This document shows, piece after piece, positions 25,001-36,306 of a stretch of 64,000 bases of DNA (the stretch's first letter is position 1; each line of letters opens with the position of its first letter). The notes below the pieces were generated by a model that saw only the letters and a program-made list of their open reading frames with translations, was not told where the DNA came from and made no database searches. Origin of the DNA: Plasmopara viticola (taxonomy: Eukaryota; Oomycota; Peronosporomycetes; Peronosporales; Peronosporaceae); contig MBPM02000003.1 in the NCBI GenBank assembly GCA_001695595.3, positions 2,108,001-2,172,000 of the forward strand. Direction: 5' to 3'. The position numbers and the translations under genes are program-made.

Positions 25001-26263
25001 CTGGCGTACAACTCTTCATTTTCATGACCTTTGAATTTGCAACAAGTGGCCTAAATGGTTTTGCAGTGCCCGACCAATTTTACTTAAGAAGTGTATGGAT
25101 GCATTTATTGATCTAAGGTTCGTAACAATATTTACAAATGTATGACCAAACACCCAACAGAGCCGGGGCGTTTGCTAGCCCTTGCTGTATCACTAATCCC
25201 TACCAAAGCATACTGTTGGGCGTGCTAATCACCATGAGGACTACCTCATTTCCAAATGATAGTATCTATGACCAAATTTAGCACACTGTCCAGCACATCC
25301 TTTTGAGCGTCCGGTTTTTCCAATGTTTCATGTTCAGGTACCGCTGCGCCACAAAAACGATTTGCCGACTTCCTTTCGAGCGGTGACAAGTGCGGAAATT
25401 TGATTCCCATGCCATTCCTTTCCATGAATTGACTCACATAGCTTTTGTGGCGGCGGCCGTCATCTTAAGTTTTAGTGCTTTGTGCCTGGCACGAGAAGAT
25501 CTTGCGCTTGAGTCTTACATTCTTTGATGATGGACACATTCTTGCTACCTATTTTACGAAAATTAAATTATTGAAAATTTTTAAGAATCTTAGATCAACG
25601 CGTAACGTGCGCCTTTTACAAGGCTGATCTAGTACATTTCTCGCATGAAATGGAAATAGATCAACTTTTTCAAAGAAGGTTTCCATTCGTGGAAACACCA
25701 ACTCTAGGATATGCATGCCTCATGGTTGAATCAAAGGCTGAAGGTTTGAGATCATTAACATTTCGTAATTCTGACATGCTTCCAATAGAGGAATTTGTCG
25801 TGACGTAGCGACCAGCTGCACTGTCAATCGTACCAATGATTTGGTCTCCTTTTAATCCACGGAGTTGTTCCTGACGTCCAAAGATCGCCTTCGTATCGCA
25901 ATCCTGTTTTTTTTGAAAGGAGCTATGTTATAAGATCTTAATGTCTTACATGGTGTTGATCTTAGCACTTTGTAATTAATTTCGTATCAGGTTTCTATTT
26001 TCTGCCGAGAAAGCTTTGTTACCCGCCCGTAGTATTTTGCTAGCTATCTGTTTCCACTGTTTTTTGCGAACTCAAGCCACCTGCTTGCGAACCCATACCA
26101 GCCACAAATACCGCCCACATGTGAAAGTCTGTTACTAACACTAAAAGCTAAGTCTTCGGCAGACAATGTTGCTAGCAAAGTTTGCCGTCGGCTAAAAAAG
26201 GCTTGTAAAACGTCGTTAAGCTTCCTTTGTAAGGGTACAAGTCACTTCTAACACCCTCCAATT

Positions 26264-26464
26264 TTATCTCGGCCACACACTTGCACAAAATTTCTTCCCA
26301 AGAAGCCGAACACAAAGATAAAAATGGGAATATAACTTTCTAAAGCCATGCAATGCAGGGTTTAAAGCTTGTAAATTAAGCCATGACATTTTCAAGATCA
26401 AGTCATACTTGTTCTTGTCAAGGACGAGAAATGATTTTGTGCAGTCAAAATCGGAAAATTTCAC
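26264..26464 (-). mobile_element. Ty3/gypsy retroelement protease-region remnant
   Basis: The minus-strand translation includes SFLVLDKNKYDLILKMSWL, matching the conserved block after the aspartic protease site in Ty3/gypsy pol, where the family usually reads F.VLD...YDLILGM.WL. The expected HDPWIDW-like continuation is degraded and the glycine after LIL is replaced by lysine. No reverse transcriptase could be followed downstream, so this is an old fragment. Confidence 0.55.
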
Positions 26465-28210
26465 AGCTACATTTGCTTTAATCTTAAGAACATCAACAAT
26501 CGGTCCATTGGAATATTTTTTGTTCTTTCTAAGAAAACACTATGAATGGCAGCAATTTTCTGCCGGCTTGCAAACTTTTGCGACACACCAGAGTCATCCA
26601 AGCTTCCAACTGAGTATTAATACTATCGCAAACAACCAGCAGTACATCGATGTTGGTCCCTCCTTCAAAGGAGGTCAAACTCTCAGGGGATAAGTTTCAT
26701 TGTTGTGTATCAGCCACACACACATTTTGTGGACTCAGGGCCTCCCCAATGGCCTCTTTCATTGGTGATCAATCTTTTTTTGGCTTTAAGGAAGCAATCT
26801 CTTTAGCGCTCTTCAAAAACCTTAGGCTAAAAAAAGACTTAATTTGTCGGCGCACACACAGGTCATCTATGCTTTATTTACGTTGGCTAAAGCAGTAGAA
26901 GTCACTTTATCATAAAAAACCTTAGTCCTTGAGAAGGGAATTGGTCTTAGGTCACCATTGCTCATAATTTTTTAACTTTTAGCGAGCTGCCTGTTGACGG
27001 CTTTCCTAGGAAAAAATTCTGCTCATGGCTAAAATACTGATCTGAATTATCTCTTTACCAATAAGAGCGTTAAAAAGGAGACAAGCCATCCCCTGGGCGG
27101 TCCATCATAATATTTACTAGGCCTTGTCCGGGCGCCCCAGTATTGGATACCGTCGCCTCTTCCAAAACGTAGGCATATTTGCGAAACTAACGCATTTATT
27201 TTTTGGCATACAAAGTGGAAACCTCGAGGCTCACCGAAAGGGACGTTTTCTTTTCCTGCTTTTTCATGTGCTTTTCGAAACTAATTATACGGTGATGTTG
27301 CTCGGTGAGTACCTAGATTTTGGCCCGACTTCGCAAAAAAGTGAGCTCAAAAGCCGCACACACCTGATCATTTTATAATAGGGCGCCTTAAAAACTATTT
27401 CTTCCGCTTTAATAAAACGGGAACATTCTGGATATTTTTTCTACCGAAGGTGGACACTTACAGCTTTACCCACAATAGGCACTACTTGCGAGACCACTTG
27501 AGCGTGCGCTGCCTGAATCCATAAGCACAATTTGCTCATTGAGCTCAAAGCCATGACAAATCAAGCGGCTTAGAAGCAGACAGGGCTGGAACTAATTAGA
27601 CTTTTTCAATTTCTAGAAAAAGCACTGCTGAAGTCGGTATGCCTTTTTAACATGTAAGCCTTTTCCAGTCGAATTAAACCGTGCTTGTACACGGCAACAA
27701 ATTTGCCCTACAAAAGCAAGGAGCTTGTCATCTCTTGCTAGCAAATGTAACAAGATACCACATTATGTCTAAAATGAAAAAACAGTCTTCGACGGGACTC
27801 GAATACGCAATTTCCCGGATGCCTTATCGATATTTAACGGGGACGCTTTTGGGACTATGTCTTTTTTAGAGCTTGTAAATCTCAGTATGCGTTTTGCGCA
27901 GACCAGATATGAGCTTGTTCAACGGCGATCACAGTTGCATCGCTGCGTGTAGCGGACAGAGTTCTCTCCTCTAGTCGATCCTGCTCGTGTCGTTGTTCTG
28001 AAAAACAAAAGTGTGAAGTGTTATATGATTTAAGAGGCACATGATTAGAATAGCGGTCATGTAGGCTAAAATATTTTTTTTAAAGTGTCCATTACATATT
28101 CGTTGCCACACATATGGCCAAATATACGAGGATCTGTGAGACCATTAAGGGTCAAATCTGCGGTGCACACGTTGGCTTCCTTACAAAGCCTTTTAATACC
28201 AGTGAACTTT

Positions 28211-28238
28211 TGAAAATTGTGAAGCCTCACAATTTTCA
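28211..28238. repeat. Perfect short hairpin, 12-base arms
   Basis: Arms 28211-28222 and 28227-28238 (TGAAAATTGTGA and its complement) are perfectly complementary around the 4-base loop AGCC. It lies in the transposon-rich desert. No function can be assigned; it may be a remnant of an inverted-repeat element or chance. Confidence 0.5.
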
Positions 28239-28359
28239 GCTATAGCTGGGTAGAAACTTGAGCACAGGTATGTTAGTCGCCTGAGTAAGCTGCATTTGAC
28301 ACGTTTTTTGTCAGTACAGCTTCGGATCAGGCTCTTTCTGAATATAATATTCTAGAATC

Positions 28360-28638
28360 ATGGTCTTTTGGACACGACGATGTCAGTTAAAGACCCAGAA
28401 TTCACCGCTGCTTTTTGGTGATGCTGCCCCAATTATTCAACAATCGTTTGCCGGTGTCAACAGCAAAACATTTACGACAATTTGTCGACCGAGAAGAGCC
28501 GATCGTGTGCTCGAAGACACAATGCGCAGTTTTTGCGCTAGATACCACATTCATGGACTGACAAGCTGTCAATGGTTGAGTGGCACTTATTTATGTGGTC
28601 CGCGCACTGACAAGTTCTCCATCCTATTAGACAAATGA
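28360..28638 (+). mobile_element. Ty3/gypsy integrase remnant
   Basis: The frame contains RADRVLEDTMRSFCARY, which resembles the segment following the catalytic core of gypsy-type integrases (family pattern QTERVNRVLEDTLRS.CA). The preceding QTDGQTE-like motif and the following EFA.N block are degraded. It is on the plus strand, opposite to the protease remnant 2 kb upstream, so it belongs to a different or inverted insertion. Confidence 0.5.
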
Positions 28639-29081
28639 TCGAAGATATCCCAAATATTGTAAGCTCTTTGAGGCATTCAAGACTTTAATACTAGTTTGCA
28701 GCTCAATAATCGCAATTCTCTGAATTGAGCTCAAGGTCTTACGGATTTTTTTGACCGATCACGTAAGAAATGCAAACACAACTAGCAATGCGATGCATCC
28801 GTCTAAATGAACATGCTACGCATACAGCTCGAAAAAAGAGAGAAAGAAAATTATATGCTGTTCCGTAAAAAAAGAAGAAACGTTTGCTGGATACCAAAGG
28901 TGATCTGAGGATCATAGATCAGCGTACTCCTAAGACGATGATTAAACTCCTAATAGATTTTTTTGGGTCCAAAATATCACTCTGTCAAAGCAACCGAAGC
29001 ACAGTCTAACTCTTTCCCTATATAAAATTCTAGAGGCTAGTTTGTCTGGTGCTAGTTTCGACCAATCGGTGCACGGACATC

Positions 29082-30572
29082 ATGCTCTCACGGTGCCGCT
29101 GGTCCTGCGCGCGTGATCTTCGAGGCAGTCTCTCCTCGCAGCATCGAGCTTCCTTCATCCACCCTCATTTGCGCTTCTTTCGTTCCTTAGGGCTCGACGA
29201 TGCGCTATGCGACCGATTAGCACAAGTAGGCCTGACAAGTCCCACGTCTGTCCAATGCAAGGCCATTCCGCGCATATTAGCGGGCAAGGACGTCGTCGTG
29301 GCTGCCGAAACGGGGGGTGGAAAGACGCTTGCTTTCCTTTTACCAATAGTAGAGCAGCTTCGACGCAATCCTGTGCCTCTTAGCGCAATGCGCTTGCCAG
29401 CTGCGCTCGTGCTCACGACATCGCAGGAACTTGTGCGACAACTGACGGCCGTGCTCCACCAGGTGGATCCTGAGCTCGCGCAATTGTCCATGAGCGTATT
29501 GTCGTCACGACAGACGTTAAAACACGGCAATCGAGCGTGTCCACTCGTATTTGCCACCCCTGGTGCGCTGCTACGGGCCACGAAACCGAGCGATTTTGCA
29601 TTTACGCAGCTCGTCGCTGTGGATGAAGCCGATATGTTGCTTAGTGGTGGGTTCGAGAAGGAAGTCAAGCAACTTCTTGCTACGATCCGTAATCAACCAC
29701 TTTTGCGGGCCGAACTCAACCGGTGCAGCGATGAAGTGACGGAATGTCGTGGTCTCGACACGTCCATTAAACAGACTCAGACCATCTTTAGTGCTGCTAC
29801 CATCCCAAATTATGGCAATCGGTCTGTGCGTCACTATATCAACTACAAGTTTCCATCTGCTGTGTTTGCAATGACAGAGGTACGCGCTTGATTCGCGTGC
29901 TTATAACCAGTGAATGACACCATGTTGCAGGGCTTTCATCGAGTTTTACCGAGATTGACAATGGCCACGCAGAATCTTCAAGACTTTATAGCATCTAGAG
30001 ACTACAAAGACGAGCGAGTTGCTCGCTGCGAATTATTGTACGAGATTCTTGCGTCCAAGAAAGAGGAGCGCACGGGAGTGCGAAAGACGCTCGTGTTTAC
30101 AAACTCAATCGCGAGTGCTGATCAGGTGCTGGACTTTCTTGAAAAGGACAAAGGAATGCCCAACTGTGCATTGTTTCACAAGGAAGTAGATCGACCTCAG
30201 CGTCAGAAGCTTTTGAACCGACTTGCCAGTGACGACGACGCGGACGAGGACCTCATTGTCATTTGCACGGACATTGCGGCACGGGGTCTTGACACTACGA
30301 AAGTGAATCACGTGGTGCAATTTGAGTTTGCAAGCGACGTCGTGAGCTATTTACATCGCATTGGACGCACGGGACGCGCGGGGACAGCAGGATTTGTGAC
30401 AAGCATTGAATCGAGGGAAAACAGGCTCGTTGTAGACAAGATCCGCGATGCTGGAACGTCTACGCTACAAGACGCATTCAGTCGAAAGCGGAGCCTTCGA
30501 AAAAAGTTTAGAAAGGCACAGCGTCCTCGCGAGTACCCAAATTATTGCACACCTATGGTACAATCGACGTAG
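29082..30572 (+). CDS. DEAD-box RNA helicase, probably organellar
   Basis: Two exons, 29082-29879 and 29931-30572, encode 479 residues. The open frame runs 33 bases further upstream but only to a GTG, so the first ATG (29082) is taken. Motifs in order: Q-motif region (FFRSLGL...PTSVQ, residues 33-59), Walker A AETGGGKT (75-82), DEAD (181-184), motif III FSAAT (SAA instead of the usual SAT, 237-239), motif V DIAARGLD (380-387) and motif VI HRIGRTGR (408-415). All catalytic motifs are present, so it should unwind RNA with ATP. The N-terminus MLSRCRWSCARDLRGS is arginine-rich without acidic residues for the first dozen positions, like a mitochondrial presequence; DDX28-type helicases acting in mitochondrial ribosome assembly are a plausible relative. 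The 51-base intron removes an in-frame TGA. CFAP52 starts 123 bases downstream. Confidence 0.88.
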
Positions 30573-30695
30573 TTGTGTGTGCTGCGTCCTTTCGCGTTGA
30601 AACTCCCGCTTTGTATCGTCTTAAGATTAACGCACTCGACGCTTCATTGCGACTTTACGAAAGCTCTTCGCACCGCGTGCCGCCTTCTTGCTACA

Positions 30696-32851
30696 ATGAC
30701 AGACACTAGGGAGCTCAAACTGCGCCGAGTGATCGGGTACAATGGTTCGTACTTTTTGGCACCATGGGTACGAAAGATTGTGAAACCTTATAATTCGAGT
30801 GGTACCCAGGCACCTACCCCAATACATTGATCTACACCACGGAGAGCCGCTTTCTCATCTACTCGCTGGGCCTTGCCGTCATTGTAAGAGACACCAAGTG
30901 CCACACACAGTGTTTCTTACGTGGACACACGGATGTCATCACGTGTTTGGCCATCTCGAACGATGGCTCGAAGCTTGCTTCAGGACAGCAAAGCAAGAGT
31001 CGGGGGAATAAGGCGCCAATCATTGTGTGGGACCTCGCACGAGCGATTCATCGACTCTCTGCGTCCTCGGACCAAAGCAACGATGACGCTCACGATTCGT
31101 TTGTGGTTTTCCGTCTCGTGTTGCACATGGGAAAAGTACAAGCGTTGACCTTTTCTGCTCGAGATCGTCTCCTCTTTTCAGTGGGCGGTCAAGATGACAA
31201 TGCCCTCGTGTGCTGGAACATGGAGACTGGGGAACCCATTTGTGGTACCCCGTCCGGAGACGATTCGACCTTGACGGTTGCTGCCTTTCATCGTGAACTG
31301 AACGACGAGTTGCTCGTGACAGGCGGGAATTATAACATTACAGTCTGGCGCATTGAGCTCAAACAGCGTAAATTCCATGCCTTGCGTGCGAATTTGGGGA
31401 ATCTGAAACGAATAGTCACGTGCATTGGCGTGTCCCCCGATGACAAAGTGGCGTATTGTGGCACGAAAACGGGGGACTTGCTGGAAATACTGCTCGACTG
31501 CGACTTGACCAAACCGGAGTGCCTTTTTCCGCCTGTGGGCACCCTCAAGCCTCGATACAGCCGCACAACTATCGAGCGTTTTAGTCAGGGCGTCGTTACG
31601 CTTCTTGTTCATGACAATGAAGAGAAGCGGCGCTTTGTGCTCGTCGGTGCTGGAGATGGCCACCTCGCGGTCCTTCAGCTGGGGCGTGTCAGCTCAGGAT
31701 CGGATGGCGCGAAGATGAAGCCGATTGCCACTGCATGCATGGAGAAACTCATGGGCGGCATCACTGCATTGAGTGAAGGACGACACGGGGAGTTCTATGC
31801 TGGGACGAATCACTCGAATATGTACCAGTTTCACGTGAATGACTTGCTCAGTGGTACATCCCACTCGAATAACCGACCAAGTACCAGTGGTGCGGAGCTC
31901 CAAGTGTCGCTGCGATCGACTTGTCACTACAGCAGCATCAACGACGTGATTTTCCCGACCTCCACCACGCGCAGTCCAGCCGAAAACTCGCATCTGTTCC
32001 TTACGTGTGCCAAGACTGACATTCGGATCTGGAACGCTCGACGCTGTCAAGAAATCTTACGTGTGCAAGTACCGAATCTTGTTTGCAATTGCATTGCACT
32101 TACTTGTGACGGGGGCCTCATCGTCAGTGGTTGGGATGACGGCAAAGTTCGCGCGTTTTATCCAGAGAGTGGCAAGCTGAAATTTGTCATTCAAGACGCG
32201 CATAGCGAATCCGTGACTGCTATTGCAGTGTGTGCGCCATCCCCGTCTCTAGCCACTGAATGGCGCTTGATCACTGGTGGAGACGATGGCCGCGTGCGTG
32301 TGTGGCGGATCACTCCGTCTCGACAGACGATGGAAGCGTCGCTTAAAGAGCACCGTGGTCCAGTGAGTGCCATTCAAGTGGTACAGGACTGTACCTCTTG
32401 TGTCAGTACATCGTCGGACGGATCTTGTATTGTGTGGAACCTTGAGACGTTTGTGCGAACGCAAGCCATGTTTGCCTCTACTGTCTTTCGTAGGGTATTG
32501 TACCATCCAGACGAGAGTCAATTACTTACGTGTGGATCCGATAGGCGGATCACGTACTTTGATGCGTACGATGGAGAAGCGATTCGATTTCTAGAAGAAG
32601 CTGCAGACGCAGAAATGTTGGCCATGGATATTGAGCATAGTGGCACCCTCTTTGCGACGGGTGGACGCGATGGCGTGCTGAAACTTTGGCATTACGACAA
32701 TGGCGAGACAATCGCCATTGGTCGGGGCCACAGCGAAGCTATCAATGCTGTCAAAATCTCACCTGATCGAAACGAAATTATCACTGTGGGGTCTGAGGGA
32801 GCTATCATGATTTGGGAAATGGGCGATTTGCTAGAGCTAGCTCGGACTTGA
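30696..32851 (+). CDS. CFAP52: CFAP52 (WDR16), cilia- and flagella-associated WD40 protein
   Basis: CFAP52 is a WD40-repeat protein of motile axonemes, a microtubule inner protein of the doublet. Exons 30696-30744 and 30810-32851 encode 696 residues. The short first exon gives MTDTRELKLRRVIGYNG, matching the family's VIGFNG start; the 65-base intron rejoins at TYPNTLIYTT. WD40 blades then match human CFAP52 closely throughout: FLRGHTDVITCLAIS, KRIVTCIGVSPDD, FFC-type strands, IISGWDDGKVRAF-like segment (IVSGWDDGKVRAF), SLKEHRGPVSAIQV, and the C-terminal GRGHSEAINAVKISPD. Two seven-bladed propellers are expected. The donor GTTCGT is not canonical; a second option with a 32-base intron is too short. 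Flanked by the helicase in tandem and by the orphan gene in convergence. Confidence 0.93.
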
Positions 32852-33180
32852 GCTCTTGGTCATAATATTGTCAAGACGTTCTACCTTGTTATTGCAATAA
32901 AGCACTGACTTGTCGGTGTATACATATATACATCCAACACTGGTCCGGAAACGAGGTTTTTTCAGTGCAAGATATCATACAAGTTTGACTATTTACAATT
33001 CTAGTGGAGGAAGTAATTTACCTTTGCGTCCTCGATTGTCGCTCCTACCATGTCGGGTAATATTACGCTAACTATCTTAGCACACAAGTCTTTTTTTCTT
33101 TTCAAAACCATAACTTACAGGTCGTATTGTACGAATCGAAATTTAATGTGTGCTTCAAACCATCGACCATTTCGTGCATT
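32852..33180. other. Convergent intergenic region
   Basis: The 329 bases between the stop codons of CFAP52 and the minus-strand orphan gene contain only 3' flanks. An AATAAA lies at about 32896, close behind CFAP52, and may serve as its poly(A) signal. Confidence 0.5.
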
Positions 33181-36100
33181 TCAAGAACCACGCGATGCGT
33201 TTGACATGCCATTAGCACGAGATCCTTTTTCCCGACACCGCAAGCATCGGTCTCCGTCCGGTTTACGAAGGCGAATCATTTCACACATCATACACTGACG
33301 TCGAGAAATCACTTCTTGAATCTTCGATTGCATTGCCACCATCTCCTTGGGTGAAGTGCCTTCGTGTGCAACACCAGATGCAGTGTCAGGTATTGTTCTA
33401 TCTACCGCCTTGACAGGCGATTCGCTCCTTCTAATGGAAGCGATCGATGGTCGTAAAGAAATCTCAGCCATTGCTGAAGATTGGGGCTGCGTATTAGGTA
33501 GTGCCTTCGACACACGCTGTGGCTCCATATGATCCTTTGCCTTTTCAGTAGACTTTTCCTCGATATCCGAAGCCCCAGACATTGTGGCACTTCCATTCAC
33601 TCCTACACTGGATGGAGATGCACGTGCATGATTTCTTAAAGAAATGTCCAAATTCGAAGCATTATCTTCACTTAAATCAGGCTTCACATCCAAAGCATTT
33701 TGTACAGCTTCAATTCCTCGAATAGGATGCGAGACCCCACGGCCACACGCCAATACAAAATGCAAGCCATTGATCGTCGCCAACCGAAACGCCTGTCGTT
33801 TCTCCTCGTGGCTCCCGCTCCCGATTTCGACCGATCCCACGACAAAATTCCAATGATGGAGCCGTGCCCCACAAAGAAAGTTGGCTTGTCGTGAGAGCGA
33901 GAACTCACTCGGTGGTGCTTTCAACTCATTCCACGCCCGAAGAAAAATAACACTTTGATCGGCGCGGGCGCCATATTTGTTTCTATAAAATGCAAGCGAT
34001 TGCTCCATTTCCTCATGCAGTCTACGCCACGTCACGGCCTCGGCTTGCATCCGCTTGATGATTTCCAAGTGCAACGTGACGGTCGACGTACTTTGGAGCG
34101 TGAGCCACTCCCGATCACGTACACTCACAGTGGCGTGAAATCCTTTAATCTTAATCTGGAGATCAAAGGGTTTGCAAAGGCGTTCAATGCGCTCCACGTA
34201 CTTGAGATACCAATTCAACTTTCTTGGCTTCTTCGTTACATTAAAGACTGCTTCCAACGATCGTGGAAGCACGTGAATGAAGACGTAGAGCAGACGAGGA
34301 AGAAAATCTTCGTGGTACGAAAAGGACGCCACCTCTTGGTCCACTTCATCGTGCGTGTCACCACTCACACGTTCAGCGTCACGTGTGCGAGGACTTTCCG
34401 CACGTTGCGGTGGCAAGGGCTGTGCGCGAGACGGTTCTTTCCGATAGAGTGGCGGTGCCAGTGGCGATGACAATGGACTCAAGTGACAAGCTGGTACATA
34501 GTCATAGCCACCATGGCCATTCCTCGGTGAAAACGAGTCTTGTGATCGAAGCTTGTAGTGATCGCGAGGAGACGAGGTGCGGGTTTGCCAGGACATTCTT
34601 TCGTTTCGAAATGGCTCACTGCGCCTCTCTACTCGATCTCGGTACTCACTTCTCCTTTCATCTCCATCAAAAGCGGGCCGTCGATATCGAACATCGACTT
34701 CTAAATACTCTTGACGATAATCATCAGTCAATCGAGACTCTCTATACGATGAAAATGAGGTACTTTGACTGCCAGAAACTCGAGAATGACCTGTTGAATT
34801 CGCGGGAGATGGTAGAACGCCGTTCATGCTATCCAGCGATTGAGATCGCGAGTGTCGATAGTCAAAAAGCTCTTCTTGTGGTCGTCCACCACTGTCACTC
34901 TTCTTGCTTCTAAGGTAGTCTGCAGTCGATATCCGCCGGACTCCAGGCGTTCCTGATCTAGGTGTGATCGATCGGGCTGGTTTACCAGACAAGGTGACCG
35001 CACCGCCTCCTCCAGCAGTTTCTCTCGAATGCGATGGCGATGGGATCACAAGTTGAGCAGGACGAGGCGTCAAGGAGGTCGACGACGGCGTTAAAGGGAT
35101 GAGAGGTGGTAGTGACGGTCGTGCTTGTGCTTGTGCTTGTGCTTGTGCTGGCGCTGTCGACTGGGTTTTCTGTCCAAGCCTTGACGGCACACTTGATGGC
35201 ACTGCAGAAGCTACTGCCACTTTAGGCGATGAGAACTTGGTCCTTGTAATAGGCTCTGCGCGTGGAGTTGACGTTTTCAACGACCGCGCATTCGATCGAT
35301 TTCCATTTTGCACGTAACGTCCTCCCACCATCCCAGCTTGATTTGCCATCCCCAAAGGCACCAAGTCGACACTCATGTTCTTGATTGCTTGGGCTGCTGT
35401 CTTGGATCGCGTGGGTTTCGTTCTCGGGATTTTCCACGTTTCCGCCAATGCCACGGGTTTCGCTTGAAGCGGTGAGGACGCGACGAAACGCGACGGCCTG
35501 TCGTCTACACTAACGTGTGCCACCACTCGACGTTTCTTACCCAAAGCAGTCGGAACATCAACATCTGAGTCGCTGCTCGAATCGGCAGTGAGCCCCGTTT
35601 GCAGAGCTCGTAGAAACAAGCGCTTTCGTTTCAACGCTTCGGAAAGTGTCCCATTCACCTCCACAAACGAAGCGGCAGTTGCCACACTTGGTGCTTCTGT
35701 AGACGTTGAACCAGAAGTGGTTTTCAAGCCACTAGTCTCGCTAGTGGCTCGCTTCAGTCGCTTCGTTCGTTTCTTCTCTATCACTTGGTCTCCTCCTCTT
35801 TGGCGATCGTCAAGAAGCAGGGTTTGACTCGTCGTACTCTTTGACTCATCATGCACGTTTCCTCTTTTCTTTCCAAAAATCTCGGTCCTTAAATCAACTT
35901 GACCCACTGCCATCTTTTCTTTCTTCTTCTTCTTCTCCTTTACGTGCTTTTTCTGGTTTAGCACGAGTGCCAATGGCCTCATATCTTCTTCATTCTCTTC
36001 GATCTGCGCATTTGCGAGACACTGGAGGGTCAAGGCGCGATACCGTTGACACATGACCTTGTCCTCGCAGAATCGAGCATAGCGATTCACCAAAGTATGC

Positions 36101-36306
36101 CGACAAAAGGGACTTTCACACTTGAGAAAGACCTTTCCATTCTCTTCTTCTCCGTCGTCGTCGTCATGCGCCGATTCGGCCTCTCGAGCTCGTGACAGCA
36201 TCAAACGACGCACATTGATGCCGCCAGCTGACACGGACGCCGACTTGCGCGCCGACATGGCCGTTGACGCCAAAGACACTGCATGGCGCTGACGAGCGTG
36301 CGCCAT
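33181..36306 (-). CDS. Large uncharacterised, mostly disordered protein with Cys-pair motifs
   Basis: From the first in-frame ATG (36306) 1041 residues follow to TGA 33181-33183. I do not recognise the family. The N-terminal part has a Cys/His block (CESPFCRHTLVNRYARFCE, then MCQRYR). A long middle section is rich in Ser, Pro, Arg and Lys, with a KEKKKKKEK run and an AQAQAQAQAQ run. A compact region at residues about 680-880 looks folded (FLPRLLYVFIHVLPRSLEAVF, LNWYLKYVERIERLC, SVIFLRAWNEL, HWNFVVGSVEIG). The C-terminus has paired cysteines (CMMCEMIRL, CLRCREKG) that could bind zinc. The frame continues upstream without an ATG. A 69-base stretch at 36393-36325 has GTAGGT, CTAAC, a pyrimidine tract and CAAAG, so it is probably an intron, with coding sequence further upstream (perhaps from ATG 36718). 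The 5' end is therefore unresolved. A nuclear or chromatin role is only a guess. Confidence 0.75.
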   Translation of the reverse strand: MAHARQRHAVSLASTAMSARKSASVSAGGINVRRLMLSRAREAESAHDDDDGEEENGKVFLKCESPFCRHTLVNRYARFCEDKVMCQRYRALTLQCLANAQIEENEEDMRPLALVLNQKKHVKEKKKKKEKMAVGQVDLRTEIFGKKRGNVHDESKSTTSQTLLLDDRQRGGDQVIEKKRTKRLKRATSETSGLKTTSGSTSTEAPSVATAASFVEVNGTLSEALKRKRLFLRALQTGLTADSSSDSDVDVPTALGKKRRVVAHVSVDDRPSRFVASSPLQAKPVALAETWKIPRTKPTRSKTAAQAIKNMSVDLVPLGMANQAGMVGGRYVQNGNRSNARSLKTSTPRAEPITRTKFSSPKVAVASAVPSSVPSRLGQKTQSTAPAQAQAQAQARPSLPPLIPLTPSSTSLTPRPAQLVIPSPSHSRETAGGGGAVTLSGKPARSITPRSGTPGVRRISTADYLRSKKSDSGGRPQEELFDYRHSRSQSLDSMNGVLPSPANSTGHSRVSGSQSTSFSSYRESRLTDDYRQEYLEVDVRYRRPAFDGDERRSEYRDRVERRSEPFRNERMSWQTRTSSPRDHYKLRSQDSFSPRNGHGGYDYVPACHLSPLSSPLAPPLYRKEPSRAQPLPPQRAESPRTRDAERVSGDTHDEVDQEVASFSYHEDFLPRLLYVFIHVLPRSLEAVFNVTKKPRKLNWYLKYVERIERLCKPFDLQIKIKGFHATVSVRDREWLTLQSTSTVTLHLEIIKRMQAEAVTWRRLHEEMEQSLAFYRNKYGARADQSVIFLRAWNELKAPPSEFSLSRQANFLCGARLHHWNFVVGSVEIGSGSHEEKRQAFRLATINGLHFVLACGRGVSHPIRGIEAVQNALDVKPDLSEDNASNLDISLRNHARASPSSVGVNGSATMSGASDIEEKSTEKAKDHMEPQRVSKALPNTQPQSSAMAEISLRPSIASIRRSESPVKAVDRTIPDTASGVAHEGTSPKEMVAMQSKIQEVISRRQCMMCEMIRLRKPDGDRCLRCREKGSRANGMSNASRGS

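Larger units (their letters stand above)
14552..29081. other. 14.5-kb gene desert with decayed transposable elements
   Basis: No intact gene could be built across this stretch. Frames are short and interrupted on both strands, and many begin only at TTG or GTG. Recognisable pieces are listed separately: a MULE-type transposase fragment (15121-15375), a long hairpin (15555-15622), a possible FAR1-like fragment (15802-16089), a Ty3/gypsy protease remnant (26264-26464, -) and a gypsy integrase remnant (28360-28638, +). The two gypsy pieces are in opposite orientation, so at least two insertions are involved. The 142-codon frame at 18659-19087 (+) and short frames at 21814-22026 and 22616-22879 match nothing known to me. 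LTR boundaries could not be found by eye. Confidence 0.7.

Noticed and set aside
30769..30801. 32-base intron in CFAP52 joining frames at TGG|TGG
   Set aside because: Too short for splicing here; the 65-base option 30745-30809 matches the size of other introns and gives a better protein.
35121..35155. Hexamer repeat as a CRISPR-like or tandem-repeat array
   Set aside because: It is a simple GCTTGT microsatellite inside the orphan gene, encoding an alanine-glutamine run.
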